From Poronia punctata (lineage: Eukaryota; Ascomycota; Sordariomycetes; Xylariales; Xylariaceae), in NCBI GenBank assembly GCA_022579005.1, contig MU401489.1, positions 203,016-255,583 of the forward strand: DNA of 52,568 nt. The letters run 5' to 3'. Each line of letters opens with the position of its first letter. Positions within the stretch are counted from its first letter, which is position 1. Made by a program: the position numbers and the translations under genes. Of the stretch, positions 46,049 through 52,568 are shown in pieces. The notes beneath the pieces were generated by a model. It saw only the letters and a program-made list of their open reading frames with translations. It did no database searches and was not told where the DNA came from.

Positions 46049-48331
46049 TCCAACTCTGACGATTAAAATCTGCGTACCAGTGAGCGACAGTTTATTGCAA
46101 CTTTGTACAGAAATGGGTGCGTTATATATATCGGAAGCAGTTCCGGCGGAAGCAAAGCAGCTATTGGCCCTTTGTCCCCGAAGCCTAAGGCACATCCGCG
46201 CTATCTTAAAACAAACATACGAGACCGCAGCAAGAGACCCTTCAGGCATATATCCCTGCCAGACCCAAGGCTGCTTCCAAGACCCACACGCCCGCCGAGA
46301 TAGCTCGAGTCTCGAACGACGACGCTTCTGGGCGGATGCACCGTGCGCCGGAGTACTCGTCTGTAATTGGTATCAGGGGTTGGGCCTGATGACACTCCCC
46401 AGAAATAGCGTCATAGACAGGGAGGACCGAGGTAATCAGACGTTGACCCTCGACTGTGTCAGCTGGCCAATGCTTGTACGAGTAGGCCATCCGTTGGGCA
46501 CGACTGGAGCCCAGCCCTCCGACCTACACACATCTACAAGTGAACAACAGCCCAAGGTCAAACCACGATGTGCCGATCGGGCGAACCCTCGTGAACAGGG
46601 CGCGAGACCCACGCGATCGAAATTGCAAAGTCGGGGCATAGTGGTGCCATGACGTCCTTTTCGGTACGCTATGATGTTTTCTGGCTATATGAAATCAAGG
46701 GTTCTTTACTATATGCTGCAGCCAGGGTGCTAAGCTATCCGGTATATAAGCGACCCAGTGCCGATGCGAGGAAAGGACAGCTTGACTGTGAATATCTACC
46801 ACACTGCCTCCCGCCTTTGTGTTCATATACACTCTTCACATCAACATTGAAACGGGGCTTAGAAAGCCTTGCTCCATAATGTGGACTGGATACTCTGTAT
46901 GTTGTGAAACTAGGGGTTAGTCCGCATATGGGAGGTTTACTCAACAAGTTACCGCAGACACCGCACCCCTAGCCCGGTCCTCTCGGGCAAGCACGACATC
47001 TGGCGGAGCACAAACCGGATTATCACATGATCTCCGTTGAACACAAACGCTTTCTCTTGACTTGGCTACGTGCAGATGTCCCTAACAGGATGGTAGAGAG
47101 TGACACTCGCTTGGATGCCTTCGTCCTCTGACGACGCCCCTGGATGCGAAAGGCGCAAAACGCTGCCCCCGGTCAGAGATCCCACCATTGACAAGGGCTG
47201 TTCGACAAAAGACATGGTCCACTTGAATTATATCGCTATATGCCGAGACGGGATTGGAAAAAGAAGGCATTACAAGGAAAGAAGAGATGCGCTCGATGGG
47301 GGTCAAAGGCTATCATTTCCCTGAGATGCGCTTGATTCGGGCGCACTATATCCGGTATCCGCGCTAAAAAGCTGTCCGCCGGGACGGGCTACGTGAACGA
47401 GCGAGCCGAAAAAGAGTGTATGCCCGGCCATGCGGAATGAGGGGCATATAATCGAACCAATAAAGCAGCCGAGAAACCTTTCGTCGCTCAGCAGATGATC
47501 AAAGTTGTGCAACAACCGGGGAAGTAAACATAACTCGAATACCGAGTGTTGGAACCGACGGGATCTTGGTCGCTATGGGCTGCCCCCCTGGCAAGATGGA
47601 TATTGCATTCCCCGAGCCGCCGTTACTGGTGGATAGACTAACGCAAGTTTATTGGGGGAACTAGAAATTTCGTAGCTCCAGCAAGTCCAGATTCTACCGT
47701 GAACTACCCGTGGGATAGATCCGTACAGTGCAGCACACGGTGGTCCCGGCAACGGAAAAGGGGACGAATCAGTGCGCAATTGGTGCGGTAAAACGTTGCA
47801 GCGACGGCCTGATAGTAGCGAGTCGGGCCTAAAGCAGCCGAAGACGCCAATCCTAACACGGCACCCCGCTTTCACTCCGGGCGCAGGTCGCCGCTTCATG
47901 TCTGGCTATTGGTGCGAAAAGAGAACTTGCTGACGAATTCCTATCCTGAAACAAAAAAGAAAAAAAGAAAAAAAGTACCTGAGACGGCCGTCACACTGGG
48001 GGACCCTTGGAGGTCCGGCCGGTCCCATGCGTTTTGTAATTTTTGTAATTTTTGTAAGCTTGGACTAATTTGGCCTTTACGAGACCACCCTCCACGAACC
48101 CCTCCACACAGCAGAGAGGGTCATCGTGACCAACCCGTGCGGATATAATGCACAATGCCCCTCTTTTAAGGGGAACTTTCTCCTTGCGCCGTCGCCTCTA
48201 TCTCAACAACAACCTCTTTTCATTCCTCTTCTTACTCTTTCCTCGCCGACCCGTGGACTTTCCGCTCGTTTTGACTTGACATTGCGAAAAGGAAAGCACA
48301 AGAGAGAAGAGATAGAGAGAGAGAAGAAAAA
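46049..48331. other. Gene-poor, higher-GC spacer upstream of LAD
   Basis: About 2.3 kb. A 190-codon plus-strand frame (46080-46652) and an 82-codon minus-strand ATG frame (46490-46242) overlap each other and show no family features, so neither is called. The stretch looks richer in G+C than other spacers. The right end is the arabinitol dehydrogenase promoter, with purine tracts and a TTTTTGTAA triplicate (48032-48057). Confidence 0.4.
47996..48107. promoter_or_regulatory. Three putative CreA sites upstream of LAD
   Basis: Matches to the CreA/Cre1 consensus SYGGRG occur as CTGGGG (47996-48001, plus strand) and CTCCAC twice (48090-48095 and 48102-48107, giving GTGGAG on the minus strand). The last two are 12 bp apart. 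All lie 225-340 bp before the start codon. Carbon catabolite repression of arabinose-pathway genes by CreA is established in related fungi; binding here is inferred, and six-base sites are common by chance. Confidence 0.35.
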
Positions 48332-49516
48332 ATGAGTCAGACCGCGACCGTCGTCAAGCCTACAAAGGCGAACATCGGCATCTTTACCAACCCTAAACAC
48401 GATCTATGGGTTAGTGAGGCCGAACCGACAGTGGAAAGTGTGCAGAATGGAAGTGACCTCAAACCCGGCGAGGTCACTGTCGCCGTCAAGAGCACTGGTA
48501 TTTGCGGGTTTGTTCCCTTTGATTCTGCGCGTGGTGCCGCGCGCGCCTCCTGCTAGGAGTTTGTGGGCTAACTTGGGCGCAGATCCGACGTTCACTTCTG
48601 GCACGCCGGTTGCATCGGGCCCATGATCGTTGAAGGAGACCACATATTAGGGCACGAATCGGCAGGTCAAGTCATCGCTGTTCACCCTTCCGTCACACAC
48701 CTCAAGGTTGGCGACCGCATAGCTATCGAGCCGAACATCATCTGCAACGAATGCGAGCCCTGCTTGACTGGCCGGTACAATGGCTGCGAAAAGGTTCAGT
48801 TCCTGTCGACACCACCGGTACCGGGCCTACTGCGGAGATATGTGAACCACCCGGCCGTTTGGTGCCATAAAATCGGCGACATGTCATACGAGAACGGCGC
48901 CATGTTGGAACCACTGAGCGTCGCGTTAGCCGGGATGCAACGTGCTGGCGTGAAACTTGGTGACCCCGTCCTAGTCTGCGGCGCCGGCCCGATCGGGTTG
49001 ATCACACTACTCTGCTGCCAAGCCGCCGGTGCTTGCCCTCTAGTGATTACCGATATCGACGAGGGTCGGCTCAAGTTTGCCAAGGAGCTCGTTCCGTCCG
49101 TCATAACCCACAAGGTCGAGAGAATGAGTGCGGAGGACTCGGCCAAGGCCATCGTCAAATCCTTTGGGGGCATCGAGCCGGCCGTGGCCATGGAGTGCAC
49201 AGGTGTAGAGAGCAGCATAGCTTCGGCCATCTGGGCCACCAAGTTTGGCGGCAAGGTATTCGTCATCGGCGTAGGAAAGAACGAGGTGAACTTCCCGTTC
49301 ATGCGATGCAGCACCCGCGAGATCGACTTGATCTTCCAATACCGATACTGCAATACCTGGCCTCGGGCTATCCGGCTGGTCGAGAACGGGGTGATCGATC
49401 TCACTAGGCTCGTCACTCACCGTTTCAAGCTAGAAGATGCCATCGAGGCCTTCAAGACAGCCGCCGATCCAAAGACCGGGGCAATCAAGGTTCAGATCAA
49501 GGGTGATGATGAATGA
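48332..49516 (+). CDS. lad1: L-arabinitol 4-dehydrogenase
   Basis: Two exons give 369 aa: 48332-48507 and 48583-49516. The 75-nt intron splits the Gly codon of G-I-C-G-S-D. It is a zinc-dependent medium-chain dehydrogenase. The catalytic site is Cys58, His83-Glu84 (G-H-E) and Glu168. The structural zinc has Cys113, 116, 119 and 127. The Rossmann loop G-A-G-P-I-G is at 192-197, and Asp216/Asp218 (D-I-D-E) mark NAD+ preference. [24 protein letters not shown] and [10 protein letters not shown] match fungal L-arabinitol 4-dehydrogenases more closely than xylitol dehydrogenases. It oxidises L-arabinitol to L-xylulose in the fungal pentose pathway, in the cytosol. Regulation by arabinose and CreA is plausible. 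Confidence 0.93.
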
Positions 49517-50546
49517 TGAATGAAGGTACGAAAGTCATCTCAATGGGAATTACATGAAGGCGGAAGTGAATCGGCCAGATTGTCCAAACAAAATCGTCGG
49601 GACAATGATGAGACGGACAGGGTGGCTACCTAGGTGATTGATTGACCTCCACGCCACGCCTGGCCTGATTATGCCCAGGTCATGATGATAAATTGGCAGC
49701 TCGCATTACGGTCCACGACGACTAAAGGGACCAAGTCGAGTTATATAGACATGAACTGTTACATGTATAGAGTAAAAGTACACTAATAAGGAAATCAATC
49801 TTTGGACATCCTCAACCGATCGATGTTGGGGTTGCGTCTCGCGATCGCCCTTTGGAAAGTGATGGATATTCAAATAGGTAGATGTCGGTTCAAGAGGGTG
49901 AACTTGGAATGTATAAATAAATGAGCTGGGCAAGGAGGCTCTAACCGAACAAGGGCAGGAGAGTGTACTAGGTTAGGGTGTGATGAGAGCATGCACGGGA
50001 CGATGTCACGATGAAGTTTTATTTACGAGTAATTCATACAGTCATGTCTATCCCTGCATATTTTGGTTCGCTAGAACTACCTACCCTATACCTGAAGGTA
50101 GGGTATTTCGAGATAATTGGCATATGACCATAGCTTGTGCAGGTACACGTACCCGACACGTACCTACAATAGAGTACGATTTCTAATTGGCCAATTCGGG
50201 AGCTCAACCAAGGCACAAGAGCCACCAGCTGACCTAAGCAAGACGTAGCTTTAGGTACCTAGTCGGGTCGGGTTTTTCCGCCAAATAGTCGGAATTAACA
50301 GCTGTAAATCCTCGGGAACGGACCGGCCAACCACGTCAAAGACGTAAGGTAAAGAACCGTTTTGAGTCCTTTTTTTTTCTCTATCGCGAGAACCAATCCC
50401 CCGATCTAGCAATCCGACCGACGAAAGCCTTTCCGACCGAAAAACTACCCCCCTCCCCCCTTTCCTATCAATTTCCTCAACGCGGATCGGTCTTACGTGT
50501 GTCGCCTTAATAATATCCCCCCCCCTCCTCCTCCTCCGCCACCACA
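49517..50546. other. Spacer, LAD / ATP20
   Basis: About 1 kb between two plus-strand genes. TACGAGTA is at 50024 and TACACGTA at 50144. The final 150 bases are C/T-rich, ending in (CTC)n just before the start codon. No gene seen. Confidence 0.4.
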
Positions 50547-51553
50547 ATGTCGTCCATCGTTGCGCGTCCGATGCTAAGGCAATCCGGTGCCTGGAGTCGC
50601 ATGGCTGCCCGTCGATTCGAATCCACCGCGACGACGAAAGGAACCCAGGCGGCGGCCAAGGAGTCTACTGCCCAGGCTGCCAAACAGACTTCCGAAGCGG
50701 CCAAACAAAGTACTCAAGCGGCCAAACAGACTGGCCAGGCGGCCAAGGAGACTACTGCCCAGGCTGCCAAAGAGACTACCCAGGCGGCGAAAGAGACTAC
50801 TAACCAAGCTGCCTCCAAGGCCAAAGAGACCACCTCCCAGGCCGCTTCCAAGGCTCAGGAGAGTCTGTCCAAAGCTCAGGAGGGTCTGTCCAAGGTCACA
50901 TCCTCTGCCGGCCCGGCTATTGCTGGCGCTGCCCAGGGTGTCGCGAAATCGCTCAGCAAAGTTGGTGGTCGCACCGCGAGAGTGGTCAACTTCGTAGAGA
51001 GTACGTCGGAGTTTCCGGGTCATCGGCTAGGAAGGGATTCTCATATACACGATACCTCACTAGCGAAAAGGATCAATGGCTAATCATGTCGTTATGATAA
51101 ACAGGACAAGTTCCTCTCGTTGTGTACTACTCTAAAGTTGGTGCCGAGGTGGCCAAGATTGTCTTCCGCAGCCAAAAGATGTCCCCACCGTAAGTATTCC
51201 CTGGACAAGACAGACTGATCTGATTGCGGGTGCCGGATATGCTCGAGATACTGGTGGCATCATTAATTCTTTATTGACACCACTTTTACAGATCAATCTC
51301 GACCTTCCAGACCTATTTCCAGAACGCCATGAAGAACCCAAGCATCCTCCTCCAGACCGCTTCTCAGACTGCTTCCCAAGCTGCACAGCAATCCGGCAAC
51401 ATCGTATCACGACTTCAGAACCTGAGCCGCGGTCAGATCCTTGCCGGTGGTGTCGTGGCCGCCGAGTGCCTCGGTTTCTTCACCGTCGGTGAGATGATTG
51501 GCCGATTCAAGATTGTCGGCTACCACGGCGAAACCGAATCTGCCCATCATTAA
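50547..51553 (+). CDS. ATP20: ATP synthase subunit g, with repeat extension
   Basis: Three exons give 266 aa: 50547-51000, 51105-51189 and 51292-51553. Donors are GTACGT and GTAAGT, and phases fit. The first ~25 residues (M-S-S-I-V-A-R-P-M-L-R-Q...R-R-F-E-S-T) look like a mitochondrial presequence. Residues ~30-115 are heptad-like Ala/Lys/Gln/Thr repeats (Q-A-A-K-E-T-T, Q-A-A-K-Q-T). The conserved subunit g part follows: G-R-T-A-R-V-V-N-F-V-E-R-Q-V-P-L-V-V-Y-Y-S-K-V-G, and a C-terminal membrane helix with G-x-x-x-G-like spacing (G-Q-I-L-A-G-G-V-V-A-A-E-C-L-G-F-F-T-V-G-E-M-I-G-R). Atp20 is a peripheral F-o subunit that promotes dimerisation of ATP synthase and crista curvature. Yeast Atp20 has 115 aa; the extra length is the repeat segment. 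Confidence 0.9.
50650..50895 (+). repeat. Degenerate heptad-type repeat in ATP20 coding region
   Basis: GCCAAA/GCCAAG-ACTAC-CAGGC units recur with a 21-nt (seven-codon) period, sometimes stretched to 24 nt. They encode A-A-K-[QE]-[ST]-[ST]-Q variants. Copies are diverged, so the array is old or under selection rather than freshly expanded. Confidence 0.75.
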
Positions 51554-52473
51554 ACAACCATATCGGGGAAAAAAAAGGAGGGGGGCCGACTTTCTGAAAT
51601 TCTCGGTCAGCATAGCATGCGGATGGGGGGTTATTTAATTAGAAGGAAGAGACAAACAAGGAAGGAGAAGGTCTTCCGGGGTACACTGGATTTCGTTGCC
51701 ATGACGCACCGCGCAGAAACTATTTAGATACGATACGTCAGAACACGACTACGATCCTAATTCCAGCTCCGGCTCCTTTTACGCGCCTCGATTGCGGCAT
51801 GGTTTTACCTACCTACAATATTACCATTGGCCAAAAATAGGAGGGAAAAAGACTGCAGTGCAAAACACAAAAAGGGACCTCTATGGGAGTTGCATGAAGA
51901 GAGAAAAGAACACAAACCGACGTTTTCCCCGCCTTTGTACAATTTTCATCCTCATGTTCCGAGCGCTGCTACTACTACAACTTACTCATAGACCGACCGA
52001 ATTATTTCTCTGTTATTCAGTTTCTTTCCTTTGTTGTTTTTTTTCCACAAAATACTTTGTACAACTTACATCAATTGAATTGCATAAAAGTGTGGTTCAT
52101 CTGCGGGAAATAAAGTAATTGTTGATAAAAAGCTGTTCATTGCTGCTGTCCTTGTTGGTCTGTGTTTGTGTAAGTATGTATATGTAGGAGGTTTCCTGCG
52201 ATCCCGTGGTATGTTGGACTTTTGTTGAAATAGGTAGGTGCATACTCGACTATATGGACATGATAACGGTCTGCTGTGCCTCGCCAACTTCCATCAACCG
52301 AAGCCCCTGATGGCTGTAAACTTTGGTTAATATCATATCAATGGCGGGTATGGAATAGGGGACATGGATAACCGAGGACAAGTAGTAGTTGTTTTTCTGC
52401 GACGGGCTACCTATTTCCCTTCCCCTTATCTCACCATTTGTACCTACCTAATATATAGCTCCCTGTTCTAAGC
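51554..52473. other. Spacer after ATP20
   Basis: About 0.9 kb downstream of ATP20. It contains A- and T-runs, but I see no gene. Confidence 0.4.
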
Positions 52474-52501
52474 GGGGGGCGGGGGGGGGGGGGGGGGGGG
52501 G

Positions 52502-52533
<32 letters not shown>

Positions 52534-52568
52534 CGGGGGGGGCCGCGCGCGCGGCGCGGGGGGGGGCC
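52474..52568. repeat. Poly-G terminal run, likely assembly artefact
   Basis: A nearly pure G run with sparse C and a GC-only patch (52540-52560) closes the window, the mirror of the poly-C start. It follows ordinary sequence without transition. It is best read as low-complexity read extension at a contig end, not telomere, since no TTAGGG array is present. Confidence 0.85.

Noticed and set aside
46080..46652. 190-codon plus-strand open frame
   Set aside because: It has no recognisable domain, unusual composition (Arg/Pro-rich late part), and overlaps another ATG frame on the opposite strand in a GC-richer spacer. Chance frames of this size occur in such sequence.

Overview
The window reads as a stretch of nuclear genome from a filamentous ascomycete (Pezizomycotina, most like a Sordariomycete). 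Genes are small and cut by introns mostly of 50-170 nt, with GTAAGT/GTATGT-type donors, CTAAC/CTGAC branch sites and YAG acceptors. The protein set is typically fungal: L-arabinitol 4-dehydrogenase, an Rcr-type protein, Hrd3, Mcy1-like cysteine synthase and CYP65-type P450. Nothing points to a plasmid, virus, transposon, CRISPR array or large biosynthetic cluster. Poly-C at the first 96 bases and poly-G at the last ~95 bases look like assembly artefacts, so the window is probably one complete contig.

Layout. 0.15-1.2 kb: two-helix mitochondrial membrane protein (-). 1.7-3.6 kb: five-exon P450 (-). 5.4 kb: tRNA-Asn(GTT) with a 13-nt intron. 6.7-9.2 kb: DsbA/thioredoxin-fold protein and a 2OG-Fe(II) oxygenase (both -). 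10.0-12.2 kb: FRG1 homologue (+) converging on a WDR89-like WD40 protein (-). 12.9-15.7 kb: Hrd3/SEL1L ERAD protein (+). 16.9-17.6 kb: Rcr-like PPxY protein (+). 18.3-19.1 kb: low-complexity protein (-). 22.6-24.3 kb: NDUFAF7/MidA methyltransferase (-), divergent from an Mcy1-like cysteine synthase (24.9-26.3 kb, +). 26.7-27.9 kb: TFIIS (-), ending in a nine-base terminal exon. 28.9-29.7 kb: Cys-rich protein (+). 30.8-31.8 kb: MEMO1 homologue (+). 32.6-33.0 kb: HYPK homologue (+). 34.3-36.4 kb: second P450 (+). 39.4-42.2 kb: Ca2+/H+ antiporter (+). 43.4-44.7 kb: SPRY protein (+). 45.6-46.0 kb: possible small orphan gene (-). 48.3-49.5 kb: L-arabinitol 4-dehydrogenase (+). 50.5-51.6 kb: ATP synthase subunit g (+).

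The genes are mostly housekeeping and do not form one pathway. Loose themes are mitochondria (TMEM70-like, NDUFAF7, Mcy1-like, Atp20), ER/vacuole quality control and ion balance (Hrd3, Rcr, CAX), and transcription or RNA (TFIIS, FRG1). All exon boundaries were assigned by eye from splice signals, reading phase and protein-family continuity.

The least ordinary signals are: (1) two related 8-mers, TACTCGTA/TACGAGTA and TACACGTA/TACGTGTA, found about 40 times, almost only outside coding sequence; (2) a phase-consistent two-exon candidate gene at 45.6-46.0 kb; (3) micro-exons in TFIIS (9 nt) and the CAX gene (16 nt); (4) a ten-copy heptamer directly after a 5' splice site; and (5) a heptad-like Ala/Lys/Thr repeat extension in ATP synthase subunit g.
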